64,000 nucleotides of DNA, taken from positions 35,483,233 to 35,547,232 of the forward strand of contig JAKSZU010000004.1 of the NCBI GenBank assembly GCA_026018925.1. The letters run 5' to 3'. Shown here in pieces: positions 1 to 11,470 of the stretch. Numbering within the stretch: position 1 is the first letter of the stretch; each line of letters opens with the position of its first letter. The position numbers were made by a program, and so were the translations under genes. The notes under the pieces were generated by a model. It worked only from the letters and a program-made list of their open reading frames with translations. It searched no databases and was not told the origin of the DNA. This stretch comes from Tupaia tana (Eukaryota > Chordata > Mammalia > Scandentia > Tupaiidae).

Positions 1-834
1 ATCGAGGTGAATAGCATGTGTTTATAAACTGCTTTTCTCAAAGGCGCACGTGCATAAAATGTGTTCCCGTCTTGGGCAAGGCAGCCACTCCTCTGGGGCC
101 CAGAGGTAGCTGTGTAGCAGGGATGGCTAAGCATGCTTTACTCCTGTGTTTGGAATCTAGTAAGAGTCTGGAGCTCAGAAATAGAAACAGGAGCTGGAAT
201 GTGTGAGTAAAGAGCATAGGGGTAATCACCCTTCACTTTGGCATCTATAGTAATGACTTCTCTAGCCTACCCTGCCCACCAGCCCACCAACACTCTTCCT
301 CCTGGATCTCTTAAGACCTTCCTGACACCTTCTTCCTTACCTGGCTGGCACAACAGTAGCAGAGATAGTGAGAAAAGGCAGCCAAGTGAGATTTATTTCT
401 AGGCTTTTCATATTCACTTGGGTGATGAGTACCTGCCCCATGGCTGACACTTAGCACATGTGAGGGAACTCAAGGCAGTTGAAATTAGGGTGACACAGTA
501 GCTGTTTAGTGAGTACAAGAGAATAAAATACCCAGAGTTTTCTGGTAACTTAGCTCTCTGCCCTTTCTCATGCTCAATCTACCTCTAAGAATTTCTGGGA
601 TACTCCACATTCTTGGCAATGTATTGGATCTGACAGAGAAATGTTAATTCCCAACTTACAGTCCTGATGGGTAAAGCCAAGACTTTGCAAGTATGTGAAA
701 GTTTCCAGAAAGAATGAGAGTTCAAGACCTACATGGTGGACCATAGGGGTTCCACAAGAAAATACCTGTCTTGGCCTCTCACCTCCACTTAACACACCTT
801 CATTAGTTATATGGGGACATAAAACATAGGCAAA

Positions 835-1205
835 ATTATTTGCATGTTATTTATACCAAATCTTATTTTTAAATTTTTGTTATAGCAATGGTCTAATCAC
901 ATCACCAATATAACCTCATTAGGAGAAGGGGACATTGGGAGGTGATCAGATCATGAGGACAAAGTCTTCATGAACAGGATTCATTGCATTTAACAGATAA
1001 GGCCCCAGAGAACTGCTTTGCTCCTTTCACTGAAGACACAGTGAGAAAGCACTATCTATACACCAGAAAGTGAGCTCTCACCAGGCATCTGTAGACACCT
1101 TGATCATGGACTTTCCAAACTCCAGAACTGTGATAAATATATTTCTGTCATGAGTCTCCTAGTTTACAGGAATTTGTTTTAGCAACTTAAACAGACTAAG
1201 GCAGT
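835..1205 (+). mobile_element. ERVL-MaLR LTR relic (MLT1/MST-like)
   Basis: This stretch shows the typical 3' half of a MaLR long terminal repeat: the ggaggtgatcagatcatgag block near 941, the ccagaactgtgataaatata block near 1122, and a terminal acagactaagg near 1192. It is diverged and shows no internal viral genes, so it is an old solo LTR fragment. The family is assigned from memory of MaLR consensus sequences. Confidence 0.75.
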
Positions 1206-1999
1206 TGATCTGTGTTTTGTTAATATATGCAGACTGTATAACCAATCTATACCTAATAGATATGACTATGATAATATGTTAAATCTGATTCTAAAACATT
1301 GGAAGAAGACATAGACTTATAATTTAGAAGGAGAATGGCACTAGTCAGCTTGGTGGAGGAAGACTCACCAGAGGTTGGGATTCCTCATCGGAAGTTGGGA
1401 CTGACAGGAGAAATTTGAGGAAGGTGAGTTGAGCTGGACTTTAATAATGGGTGTGGTGGACACTGGAGAGCATCAAAGTTGATACAGGAGACCAGTCTGA
1501 TTGGAAATATAGGTTGGGAGATAGGACAGAAGATTTGGTAGATTACTGATGGCAAGTAGTACATTGTGAAACTCTTATGGCCTACAAATATTGACTACAA
1601 ATGCACCTCTTTTTGTTAATGTGTTCCATCCACCTTTATTGTTACAAAAATGTTTCATTTTGTTTTTGATAGTCTTAGAGATGATCTTTTAGTAAAGAAA
1701 GTAAAATAACCTGTAGTAATAGTTTCCTGATCCCAGAAGCCAACTTTAATTTCACAAAGGCCCAGGGAGTCTATTTATCCTCAGCACAGGGCTTCAACCT
1801 TCTCAGAGACTGAGTCTCAAAACAGAGGTGTCTTGGCTATGGCGACTCCATCAAAGCAGACAGGAGCTCTCCCTAGATGTATTCTTTTCCTGGGAGGATT
1901 TGTCAGTAACTCTCTTGAGTTGTCCTTTTCAGCAAGTTCTTTTCTATGTGTCACTTAAATTAAGCAAGTGGTGTATAGCCCATTTCCGGAAAGGAGTTG

Positions 2000-2095
2000 G
2001 GTGATGGGTTCAAGTGTCTCAGGTCCCTGACTTGCTAGGTGATCCTTGGCTTTATTCTTCTGAACTGTAAAATGGGTGATTATAAAATAAATCTT
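2000..2095 (+). repeat. MIR fragment
   Basis: It contains the conserved MIR core order: gacttgctaggtgatccttgg, then a CT-rich stretch, then gtaaaatgggtgat. It is short and decayed. Confidence 0.55.
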
Positions 2096-2244
2096 ACAGC
2101 AAAGTCCAGATGTGCACTGCAGCCATAACTAAGAACTACTCTGTTTTCTCAATCCAAATCAAAGCAGAAGACCCCTTGTCTTTCGTCTAAGCTCACACAG
2201 AATGCCATTCCACTGCTTTATTTCTAAAAGAATCTATATGACAG

Positions 2245-2375
2245 GATTATAGGGCTTCTCATTCCTCTAATGCCCTCTAATGTCACAGTCAGATTCTTAG
2301 GCCTTACCCTAGACACATTAAATTAGAATATCCAAGGGTAGATACCAGAAATCTGCACTATAACATATATTCCAG
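2245..2375 (-). repeat. MER5A-like hAT-Charlie fragment
   Basis: Blocks such as gtcagattcttaggccttaccc and agaaatctgcact follow the order of the common MER5A non-autonomous DNA transposon. The ends are not clear. Confidence 0.5.
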
Positions 2376-3164
2376 GCAATTGTAAAGTAACTAGACTTAC
2401 AATATTTAGAATTACTCATCTAGTCATGGTCCTCACTTGCTAAGAATTCTGGAGCCTTCAGGAAGCCCAGAACAGGGCTGGGCATCATGATGAATGTTTG
2501 TGAAAGACCAGTTAATATGAACAACTACTTTTGACAAGGGCAGTTCTAATCATTATGGATACTGTAGTAAACAAAACCAGCAAGCAGTGGTGTCTGCCCT
2601 CATGGGACTCTGTGTAGTCATGGATCCTGATCCATAAGAATCCATACAGAGAAAATATACAAATAGTAAAATCAATTTAAAATTATGGGCTTCTTCAAGA
2701 CACAGCTTCATGGATCCTGCAAACTAGCCATTTTGGGGAAACAGGAATCAAGATTTCCCACTGATAATTCGGCCTCCAGCACACAAAACTCGCATGATAG
2801 GAAGACCCCTTTCAGGACTCCTGTCTCTGTACCTGTCTTTGTCTCTGTCTCTGTCTTATCTCTTTTTTTAAATTTTTGCTTTTTAGAATTTCACGCAGTG
2901 CGCAAGCACGCCACGCGGTTTTCCAATTTTTGGTTTTTACTGAAATTTTTTTAAATATTAATTTTTTTAGTTTTATTGAAAAGTTTTTTATCTTCCTCTT
3001 TTCTTCTCTTTTTCTGTTTCTTGTTTGTTTTTTGCTGTCGTTGCTGTTGTTTTTTTCTGTTTCCTTTTCTGCACACTCCTCAACGCTCAGATTGAACTTT
3101 CAAGTTTGGGAAGAAACCGACCATCAACCAGATGACTAGAAATCACTGCAGGACCACAAGAATT

Positions 3165-4127
3165 ATGGGAAAGCAGGAAAATACCTCTCCTCCAAGGGAA
3201 AAGGATAACTCCTCTTCTTCCACACACAGTTCAATGGAAATCATGGAAATGTCCGATAAAGAATTCAGAACATTCATAATGGCAAAGCTAACAGAGATGG
3301 AAGAGAAGAGAGACAATGAACTGTTGAAGAGGAAGGAGAAAGAGGTTGTTGAGTTCCAGGAGGTGAAGAAATTCATGCAAGATCTAAAAGAGGACTTTCA
3401 CACTTTACAAAAGAATCAGGTGGAACTGTTAGAGATGAAGGCTATAATACAGGAAGTCAAAATCTCCCTTGAAAGTATTAAAAGCAGACTAGATCATACA
3501 GAAAATAGAATCTCAGACGTAGAAGAGAAAATTGCTAGCCTAGAAAAATCCACCATGGAGACTGAGAAAATGGCCCAAAAATTTGAGACTAATATACGAG
3601 AAGTATTAGATACCATCAAACGTCCAAACATCCGGATAATAGGCATCCCAAAAGGCAAAGAGACTCATAAGGGCATTGATAATCTATTCCATGAGATCCT
3701 GCAAGAAAACTTTCCAAAACTAGAGAGGCACTCAAAGATTCAATCCCAAGAAATACAGAGGGCCCCAAATAGAATCAACCCAAGAAGATCTTCTCCAAGA
3801 CACATTATAGCCAGATTGGCCAAAACCGCAGACAAAGACAAGATACTAAGATTGACAAGAGAAAAATGGCAAGTTACCTACAAAGGGTATCCCATCAGAC
3901 TAACAGCGGATTTCTCATCGGAACCAATGCGAGCGAGGAAAGAATGGGAAGATATATTCAACGTGTTAAGGGAAAAGCAATTTCAACCAAGAATACTGTA
4001 CCCAGCAAGATTATCGTTCTTTTGGGAAGAAAAGACACAAACATTCCCAGATAAACAAAACCTGAAAGAATTTACCAGTACCAGACCAGATCTCCAAGAA
4101 GTTCTTAAGGAAGTGCTATGTCAGTAA
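3165..4127 (+). CDS. L1/HAL1 ORF1 protein (retrotransposon RNA-binding protein)
   Basis: The protein is an L1 ORF1p, which forms trimers, coats the element RNA and acts as a nucleic-acid chaperone. The open frame begins at 3132 (331 codons). I prefer the ATG at 3165 (320 residues, MGKQENTSPP...) because placental L1 ORF1 proteins begin with MGK. Residues about 30-145 form a charged, heptad-rich coiled coil. The RRM begins near RPNIRIIGIP and includes DNLFHEILQENFP. The C-terminal domain is marked by PRHIIARLAKTADKDKILR, IRLTADFSSEPMRARKEW and FQPRILYPARLSFF. There is no frameshift or stop in the whole frame, which suggests a recent insertion. No ORF2 follows. Whether it is expressed cannot be seen. 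Confidence 0.85.
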   Translation: MGKQENTSPPREKDNSSSSTHSSMEIMEMSDKEFRTFIMAKLTEMEEKRDNELLKRKEKEVVEFQEVKKFMQDLKEDFHTLQKNQVELLEMKAIIQEVKISLESIKSRLDHTENRISDVEEKIASLEKSTMETEKMAQKFETNIREVLDTIKRPNIRIIGIPKGKETHKGIDNLFHEILQENFPKLERHSKIQSQEIQRAPNRINPRRSSPRHIIARLAKTADKDKILRLTREKWQVTYKGYPIRLTADFSSEPMRARKEWEDIFNVLREKQFQPRILYPARLSFFWEEKTQTFPDKQNLKEFTSTRPDLQEVLKEVLCQ

Positions 4128-4519
4128 AATTAAATGCAGACACACAGAAATAAGAGTTCAAAAACTAAGAAAATGGGCAACTTAATTGTAGGGACAATGT
4201 CTGGAGATGAATATTATATCCCAAAATTCAATCTGGAAGATCGAACCACAACAGAAGAAAGATTAAGTACATGAGACTGAACTGATGAAACAACATTCTG
4301 TGACTTGACTAAATATTGCTGCTTTTCTTCTAAGTTTTGTTGTCCGGTTTTAAAGGATTTTTGTCCTGTCTTGAGCTGTCGATAGGTGCATGTACCTACT
4401 ATTTGAACAGAATACTAACCTGTTTCTAGGCTTTAAGTTTCAAGGAAATATCATTACCAGTTCAAAACTGTTTTTCTTGAAATTACCAGCTGAACTTGTT
4501 ATTGAAAGTAGTTAGATTA

Positions 4520-5290
4520 CTTATGATATTGTGTGATCAACAAAATGTTGGGGGAAAAGGAATTGAAGACAACTGTATGTAGCAGAGATAGTGTAATAAG
4601 AGAGTGGGAAAGGACAGAGGGTCAAACATGGGGTAAAAAACATATATATACATATACATATATATGAAAGTAGAAATGGAATATTATTGATGATAACATG
4701 CATTATTAAAACACTATGCAGTTTATTCTAGATGGGAAACCACATTTAGTATGTTGTGATGATGCTCAGGAAATTAATGTTAAGTAATTAATAAAAAGTT
4801 TCAGGAGAAAAAAAAAACCAGTAAAACTGTTCGTATCGAAATTTTTTTAAAAAAAGCATATTTGATGACTGCAGTAAGTACCTAGCCCCAACTAGGTACT
4901 ACTTTATAGTACATTCATTCTACTCACTGAAGTTTATGCTTAAAGTCAGACTTGGGTTCATGTATAGGTATGTATCAGCTGCACTAGCTATTGGAAATTT
5001 TAGACTAATTAAGTTCATTAGCAAATCAATTAAATGGGGGGGAAAGGCATAGAAAGCAACCATGGATACCAGAGACAATGTGGGAGGAGGGTGGGACATG
5101 GCAGAGGGTGAGGAATAGGGAATCAAGGATGGCAAAACAAAAAAACAGAGTATACAAGACATAAGAAATGGAAAATTATTTGCTGATAACATGCATGTTG
5201 ATGTGCTTGATTCAGCCAATACACAGTGTATTTTGGATGGAAAATTCATTTGTATGCTGTAATGATGTATAGTGAATTAATGTAAAAAAA
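4520..5290 (+). repeat. Two diverged tandem segments in the HAL1-like 3' region
   Basis: Segment one (about 4520-4805) and segment two (about 5030-5290) share an order of blocks: gagatagtgtaa / gagacaatgtgg, a purine-rich tract, gataacatgcat, cagtttattctagatggg / cagtgtattttggatgg, and gtatgttgtgatgatg / gtatgctgtaatgatg. Each ends in an A-rich run. Either the 3' UTR contains an internal duplication, or a second truncated copy landed in the first before or after insertion. Confidence 0.65.
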
Positions 5291-5659
5291 TAAATAAATT
5301 TAAAGAAAGGAAAAAAAAGTACAGTTAAGTCCCAAAGTAATTTCTTTCCCTGAGTCATGTTAGAATATTATGTAGAACTTATTTTTTCCTCGTCATGAGT
5401 ATTGCATGGAGGGATAAGGCCACAGCATCTGTACCACTAGAGATAAAATAGATATGGTCATTATGTTAATGTTCTGTGATGTTGGATGCATTCCTAAAAA
5501 ATACACAAAGATTTTACCAAAAAAAAAAAAAAATTAAAATTATGGCACATGCTTAGAAACTATGGAAGCACTTGGTCTGGAGACTTGGGAAGTCACCCAG
5601 AATCAGGATAAGCCTTTTTGAAGATGTGAGCAAGACCTGAAGAATAACTAGGCAAATGA

Positions 5660-5862
5660 TCCCTTTAGACTTCCATTGCCCAAAATAGTAGCTAAAATTC
5701 AGTGGCTATTGACATTTAAATTAAGATTAAGTAAAAGAGAAAATTAAGTGGCTCATTTATACTAGTCATATTTGCAATATTTGCTAGAAACATGTGGCTA
5801 CCATGTTGAATAGTGCGAAAATAATACAGTTTCATCATCGCAGAGGATTCCTTTGGACTGTC
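5660..5862 (-). repeat. hAT-Charlie fossil (MER3/MER5-related ends)
   Basis: The right end (catcatcgcagaggattc... to about 5862) and the internal catgtggctaccatgttgaatagtgc are typical of the old hAT-Charlie non-autonomous elements with GTCCAATAG-type ends. The family name is from memory. Confidence 0.55.
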
Positions 5863-5872
5863 CTAGTCTAGA

Positions 5873-6085
5873 CTAGGGGTGGTGAAACAAGTCTGGCACA
5901 CCATGTATTTTTGAAAATTAAGTTTTATTGGAAGACAGCCACACTCAATCTTTTCTGGATTCTCTGTGACTGCTTTCATGCTACAAAGGCAGGGTTGAGC
6001 AGTTGCAACAGACCTTACGGCCCACAAAGCCATAATTATTTTCTGGCCTTTTATACAAATGTTTATGAGAAAATAGCGTGGCTAG
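5873..6085 (+). repeat. hAT fossil with CAGGGGT-type end
   Basis: It starts at ctaggggtggtgaaac and contains ttttattggaagacagccac, ctgctttcatgctacaaagg, and a cagaccttacggcccacaaagcc block. These are diagnostic of an abundant short mammalian hAT element. The right terminal repeat is decayed. Confidence 0.65.
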
Positions 6086-6782
6086 CTGGAACATGGAGAA
6101 AAGTGAGATTATAGTGATGTTGCTTTGCCAGCACCCACACAGGCAGCTGCTGCCGTATTAATCTCTTCTTTTCTCTCGGTCTGTGCTTTTGAGGCAGCAG
6201 TTTTCTCGTCTAGACAAGTTGGAGCAGATCCAAGGAAGGGCAGCCGTGTTAGTGAAGCAACTGTGTCCTGTGAGGCACAATGACATTGTTGATGTAATTC
6301 TACTCGGGGTTAGGGGCTGGACGGAAGGTCTTTTAAAATCCCAGTTACCTTTATCCTTGAGATGATATGTAGTAAAATGAGATGGTTTAACTCTGCTGTT
6401 GAAACCAACACACCATGTGAAAACCTAGTCCCCTTACTTATACAATCAGTGTAATTTAGTGTTTCTTAGATATTACCAGATGTGATCTACAAACCATCAA
6501 CATTCATGTGAATACCTAACTGGACCTTGATTTTTTTTTTTTTTCTTTAGGAGTATTTCTCCTAGGTTATAGCTTTTCTGCCTATGTTAATTGAATTTCA
6601 TTAGTTGCACCTGAGGAACATGTTTTAATACAATTTTTAAAAACCCAATTTCAGGTTGAATTTGTTGGGTGATCGCTTAGAAACTTGAGTCTTCTTGTAT
6701 CTGAAATCCTAAATAGGTTACTTAGAAATTCAAAATCTTTCTCTCCAGTTTCTTTGGATTAAGTTCATTTAAAAATATACTT

Positions 6783-7070
6783 TCTTTCTTTTTTACTTCC
6801 TTTCTTTCTTTGTTTTGGCTAAAGGGCATGTATGTTCACCAGAGAGAGAAAAAGTCAAAGACAGAGAAAGAGAGGGAAAGTGAGAAATCACCCTTGAGGG
6901 AGGGAGGCCATGCTGCAATCCTTTCTCCTCTATTCTCCTCTTGGGATTTTGGACATACATGCACACATGCCTAGCATATTTTGTAAGCCTCCAGATCTTG
7001 GACTCAAACCCACAACTCAGCCATGTAGGATCCAGCCACCTTAACCACTGTTCCACCTGGCTAGCCTTTG
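6783..7070 (-). mobile_element. Type A SINE
   Basis: The tail is on the left (TTTC-rich), followed by the A body and the tRNA-like head on the right (ccaccttaaccactg, then gctagcc). The near-identical 11-bp TSD aaaatat(a/t)ctt is at 6772-6782 and 7071-7081. Confidence 0.85.
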
Positions 7071-7251
7071 AAAATATTCTTAATGACTATAAATTTGTTG
7101 ACATATTCTTCTGTTACATTCTTTCATAATGTTATATTTTTCTATCAAATGTGTTGTTTCCACTAATATTTATTGATCAGCTACTAGCCAGAGCACGAGC
7201 ATTGTTCTAGCTCTTGTACGGACATTTCACAACTATTAGAAATCAAAAACG

Positions 7252-7425
7252 GGGGCCGGCAAGTGGCATGGTGGTTAAAGGCGCTGGACTCCCACGTGGT
7301 CGACCACGGTTCTAGTCTCAGACCTGGTGGCTTGCTTTCTCACTTCCTCTCTCTCTCTCTAATCAAACTGGAAAATAATAATGATCATAATAATAAATAA
7401 AAGTTAAAATAATTCTTTAAAACTA
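7252..7425 (+). mobile_element. Type B SINE with 14-bp TSD
   Basis: The tRNA-like head (ggccggcaagtggcatgg, then ggttaaaggcgctggactcc) is joined directly to a CT-rich tract and an AATAATAAATAA tail, so it lacks the type A body. The perfect TSD agaaatcaaaaacg is at 7238-7251 and 7426-7439. Confidence 0.92.
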
Positions 7426-7626
7426 AGAAATCAAAAACGATACTGGCCTTATTTGCATTCCAATCTTAACATGTCCAAGTTGCATGTCTTATGTCATGAG
7501 AGAATCTTCCATACATTCTTTCTAATCTTTTTGACAGCTTTGGAAACTATGTTTTATTATCTCTCCTTTTTATCCAGATTAGAAAACTGAGGCTCAGAAA
7601 AACTAAATAATTTTCCCAGATCATGT

Positions 7627-7900
7627 GTTTTTTTTTTTTTTTTTTTTTTGAGAGGTTTTCGCTATAGGGCGCGTGCGCTCGCCAGACAGACAGAGAGAGA
7701 CAGAGAGACAGAAAGCGAGAAATCACCCCCCAAGGGGGGTGGTCATGCCGCAATCCCTTCTCCTCCATTCTCCTCTCGGGATCTTGGGCACGCACGCACA
7801 CGCGCCCGGCGTGAGTTGTAAGCCACCGGGTCCGAGACGCGAACCGCGGTCGACTACGTGGGAGTCCAGCGATATAGCCATTACGCTAACTGCTGGTTCC
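7627..7900 (-). mobile_element. Type A SINE, young, with 12-bp TSD
   Basis: It has a poly-T start, then the full A body and a CpG-rich head ending in ctaactgctggttcc. The TSD cccagatcatgt is at 7615-7626 and 7901-7912. Many CpG sites are retained, which suggests recent insertion. Confidence 0.93.
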
Positions 7901-7978
7901 CCCAGATCATGTTTTAATAGCAACAGAGCGGGGATTCAAATCTAGACCATTTCTACTCCCCAACCATTTTCTCTCCTT

Positions 7979-8243
7979 TTCTTTTTTTTTTTTTTTTTTT
8001 TTTTTGGAGAGGTTTTCGCTATAGGGCGCATGCGTTCATCAGACAGACAGAGAGACAGAAAGTGAGAAATCACCCCCCAGGGGGGACGGCCACACCACAA
8101 TCCCTTCTCCTCCACTCTCCTCTTGGGATCTTGGGCATGCACGCATGCGCCTGGCGTGAGTTTAAGCCGCCGGGTCTGGGACTTGAACCGCAGTCGACTA
8201 TGTGGGAGTCCAGCGACATAGCCATTATGCTAACTGCTGGTCC
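7979..8243 (-). mobile_element. Type A SINE
   Basis: It is full length with poly-T on the left and a ctaactgctggtcc end on the right. The TSD ctctcctt is at 7971-7978 and 8244-8251. It landed at the border of the next SINE. Confidence 0.9.
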
Positions 8244-8261
8244 CTCTCCTTCATTTTTTAA

Positions 8262-8440
8262 AAATTATTTTATCTAGCTTTATTTATTTAATCTGACCAG
8301 AGACAGTCAAATTAACCAGAGCAAGAGAGTGAGAGAGAAAGGAAAGTGAAAAAGCAAGCCACCAGGTCCATGACTCGAACCGTGGTTAGCCATGTGGTAG
8401 TCCAGCACCCCTAACCGCCATGCCACCTGCTGACCCTATT
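8262..8440 (-). mobile_element. Type B SINE
   Basis: The TTTATTTATTTAATCTGACCAG start is the complement of the B tail, and the head ends in ccacctgctgaccct. An imperfect TSD, ctcc/tttcatttttaaaa, lies just left of it and at 8441-8460. Confidence 0.85.
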
Positions 8441-8867
8441 CTCTCTTTCATTTTAAAAAGAAAAACTGCCTATTGTTGTACTTGGTCATTGGTTTTCAAA
8501 TAGGATCATTTAAAGACGAAATCAGCACTCAAGTCTGAATTTATGTAATTCCAGTCTGAATTTTGTCATCTATTTTCTATGTGATTTTATCAATAGTGCT
8601 AACATAAGTTAATTGGGAAAAGTTGGTTCAAAATTGGTTCTTTTAATCTCCTTAAAATTGAGCTTAACTTCTAAACCTTCTAAATGCAGATGACGTTTTC
8701 CCTCACACTATTCTGAAGTGGCTTTTTAAAAAATATTTCAATTTAATGACAATTTATATTATATGGGCTGAACTATCTTATACATAATGTAGACTATTAT
8801 TGTTGTTGGTTTTTCTGGGTCAAATAACCACCAGTTAAGTATTGCTAATTTTCTTCTGTTGTTTCAG

Positions 8868-8974
8868 ATTCGATGGGAACTTTAATACTAATGTATCTAG
8901 AACAATTAGTTGTGATCGACTTTCTACTACTGTTAATAGTCGGGCCTTCAATCCAGGACGAGATTTAAATTCAG
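8868..8974 (+). CDS. CACHD1: CACHD1 exon a (VWA_N region)
   Basis: The exon follows a pyrimidine-rich acceptor ending tgttgtttcag and is followed by gtcagt. It begins with the last base of a codon, then encodes 35 residues (FDGNFNTNVSRT... to ...NPGRDLNS) and ends after the first base of a Val codon. This is extracellular sequence at the end of the VWA_N segment that precedes the VWFA domain in alpha2delta-like proteins. NVS is a potential N-glycosylation site. It is 107 bases long, so skipping it would shift the frame. The next exon is 26.5 kb away. Confidence 0.95.
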
Positions 8975-9618
8975 GTCAGTAATCGGCTGTTGGCTATATC
9001 ACATGAACTATATTCTATCCTATTCAAGTTGAATACATGTGTCACTTCAGATATTTTTTATTTAAGTTTTATAGGGAAAAAAATATATACATAAAATGAG
9101 ATATTTTTAGCTGGAATGTTGACCCTCAGAAGAGGGAGAGGAAGAGATAAATCGAACTGATACATACTAGGCATCTCTATATAGCTGAATGTATGGTGCA
9201 TGCCAAGTACCTTGCAAGGCTCTTCAGCTCATCTCATTTGCCAAGTGTTTTGTTATTGTACACGTTATTTTAGAGGCCAAAATATCTTTGCAGTAGGAGG
9301 TGTTGACTTTCATTTGCATTCCCTCTTTATTAATTTTAATTTGTTTGGGGATTTTCTGGAAGAAAGATAGGAGAGCTTTTCTATCGATAAACTTAGTGCC
9401 ATCAGTTTGAGTATATTGAGGCTGAGCATTCTTTATGGTCTCATTGGAATACAGTCAAACACAGTGCTCATAATAAGCAGGTGTTTGTATAGGTATCTAT
9501 AGATTCTCTGCTTTGTTGTCCTGAAGTTCTGGTCCATATTTCTCCTGTTTTTGTTGTATGTACACTTGTTGAGTGAACCTCAGAATCTAGAGGCATCACC
9601 TTTTAAGAGCTTTAAGGA

Positions 9619-9872
9619 GGGCCAGCAGGTAGCATGCTAGTTAAGGTGCTGGACTTCTACATGGCCGATTGTGGATTGAGTTCCAGACCCAGCAACTTGA
9701 AGATTATGCCAGGTGCATGTACATATGTACCCAAAATCCAAGGGGAAGAATGGAGGAGAAGTGCTTGTGGTATGGTCATTCCCCTGGAGGATTCTGACTT
9801 TCTCTCTCACTGTCTCTGTTTCTTTCTGATGAGTTATACATACCTTATAACAAAAACCTTGAAAGAAAGAAA

Positions 9873-9917
<45 letters not shown>

Positions 9918-9918
9918 C
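9619..9918 (+). mobile_element. Type A SINE with expanded GAAA tail
   Basis: The head starts gggccagcaggtagcatg and the A body follows. The tail has become a (GAAA)n tract of about 65 bp (9854-9917). The TSD gagct(t/a)taagga is at 9607-9618 and 9919-9930. Confidence 0.88.
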
Positions 9919-10336
9919 GAGCTATAAGGAATTTTAAAAGTAATATATATAGCTTCAATCCTTGGATTTTATCAAGGAAGAATAAAGGTTTAAAAAGGTC
10001 TTGAGAATTTTCTTCTTGGTTGGAAGTTAAAGGATGTAATCTTTAAACATGAAGAATTATATTTCCTGAAGTCCAGATCTCTTGTAGACATGTAAAACTC
10101 AAGAGAGAAGCCAGAGGACCAGAATATTTATTTTTAGAGCTCCATCCTGTCTTAGTCAAGGGGAAAAATTATACTCTTTGAGAACTGGATACAGAAACCG
10201 GTAATCTATTAGACCTGGAAAGAACAAGTTTTAAGTTTTATGTTTCTTGAAAGATAATAAAGCCATAGCTGCTAGATAAATGTTCTAACCTCAGTCTTCC
10301 AGGCACATAGTATCAAGACCGATATATATAGTGGAT

Positions 10337-10339
10337 TCA

Positions 10340-10372
<33 letters not shown>
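10337..10372 (+). repeat. (ATT)n microsatellite
   Basis: A pure run of about twelve ATT units. Confidence 0.95.
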
Positions 10373-10375
<3 letters not shown>

Positions 10376-10880
10376 CAGGCAGACCATCCAAAAGCCTTCT
10401 GGAACAGGTAGAGTTTAGTCCTAGAGAGGAAGCTGAGTGAAGATATTTTTTCATTAGAAAAATAGCAGATGAGAGTAGATAATGGAGAAGATTCTACATC
10501 TGGCACAGGGCACAGAGCCGAAGCCTGAATATCTAACTTCCCAAATTCAGTATTTTCCCTTTTACTTTGAGAAATGATCAGTAGCAAAAGACATGTTGCT
10601 GCACCTGGATGCTTGGGGTTCAAGCTATGCTCTTTGAGTGGGATCAGATCTGAGCATGCTCCAGAAATACACGATGTAATCCAATGCCATGTGTAGTTAG
10701 GTGTTTTATAATTCATGCTAACTGGTGAGTTATCCATTTGAGTTCATTTTAAAAAAATCAATGTATTATACATTTCTACAAGATCTAAAAGGATCCACAC
10801 ATAAATGTTTTAGTGATGGAGCAGTAGGGTATTTTTATTGTCTTATTAGTTTTCTTAATTTTAAATTAAGCATTTATTGC

Positions 10881-11138
10881 TTTGTTTAAAAAAATTTTTT
10901 TTAGAGAATTTTGCTATAGGGTACATGTATTTGACAGAGAGACAGAAAGTGAAAAATCACCCCTGGGAGATGGCCATGCCACAATCCCTACAATCCCTTC
11001 TCCTCCATTCTCCTGTCAGGATTTTGGTCATGCACACACAGGTGCCCCGTGTGAGTTTTTAGCTACCAGATCCGGGACTCAAACTGTGGTCGACTATGTG
11101 GGAGTCCAGTGACAACTATTCCTCCATCTGCTGGTCCC
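10881..11138 (-). mobile_element. Type A SINE
   Basis: Full-length A body in reverse, with the head ending catctgctggtccc. The TSD agcatt(t/c)att(g/a)c is at 10869-10880 and 11139-11150. Confidence 0.87.
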
Positions 11139-11229
11139 AGCATTCATTACTTTTATAATCAGGAAAAATTGTGGACTATTTTCAAATGCATTTTCTCTTT
11201 TTTCTGGTTGATAGACACTACCACTACTT

Positions 11230-11470
11230 TTTTAGAAAGAGAGGGCTTTTTGCTGTAGGGAGCATACACTTGCTAGAGAGACAGAAAGTGAAAAATCATT
11301 CCCCAGGGGAATGGCCATGTTGCAATCCCTTCTCCTCCATTCTTTTCTCAGAATTTTGGGCACACTCACACAGGCACCCGGCAGGAGTTTTAATTTGCCA
11401 AGTCCGAGACTCGAACTGTGGTCACCATGTTGGAGTCCAGCACCTTATCTACCATGCCACCTGCTGGCTT
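11230..11470 (-). mobile_element. Type A SINE
   Basis: The gctgtagggagcatac block, body and head (ccatgccacctgctggc) are all present. The TSD is not clear. Confidence 0.8.

Larger units (their letters stand above)
2689..5533 (+). mobile_element. Full-length HAL1-like (ORF1-only) L1 derivative with 12-bp TSD
   Basis: The element is bounded by a perfect 12-bp direct repeat, ttaaaattatgg, at 2677-2688 and 5534-5545, and ends in a poly-A run (5517-5533). The order is a pyrimidine-rich 5' leader with a TCTGTCTC tract near 2818, an uninterrupted L1 ORF1 (3132-4127), then about 1.4 kb with no endonuclease or reverse transcriptase ORF. This is the layout of half-L1 (HAL1) elements, which are about 2.5-2.9 kb and depend on L1 ORF2p supplied in trans. 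The 3' part holds two related segments (about 4520-4805 and 5030-5290). The alternative, an L1 with ORF2 deleted, is less likely because both ends and the TSD are intact. Confidence 0.8.
1..8867 (+). other. CACHD1: CACHD1 intron upstream of exon a (partial)
   Basis: The intron starts outside the window and ends at the acceptor before 8868. It holds an LTR (835-1205), MIR and MER5 relics, the HAL1-like element (2689-5533), two hAT fossils (5660-6080) and five SINEs (6783-8440). I see nothing assignable in 1-830, 1210-2000, 2400-2670, 6085-6780 and 8460-8860. The 1330-1560 stretch resembles the unassigned ancient repeat described at 11875. Confidence 0.85.

Noticed and set aside
2685..2954. 89-codon open frame ahead of L1 ORF1
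   Set aside because: It lies in the pyrimidine-rich 5' leader of the HAL1-like element, has biased low-complexity composition and matches no protein I know.
7673..7945. Recurrent peptide like GGEWRRRDCG or RNHPPGG in dozens of frames
   Set aside because: These are chance frames through the type A SINE body on either strand, not a protein family.
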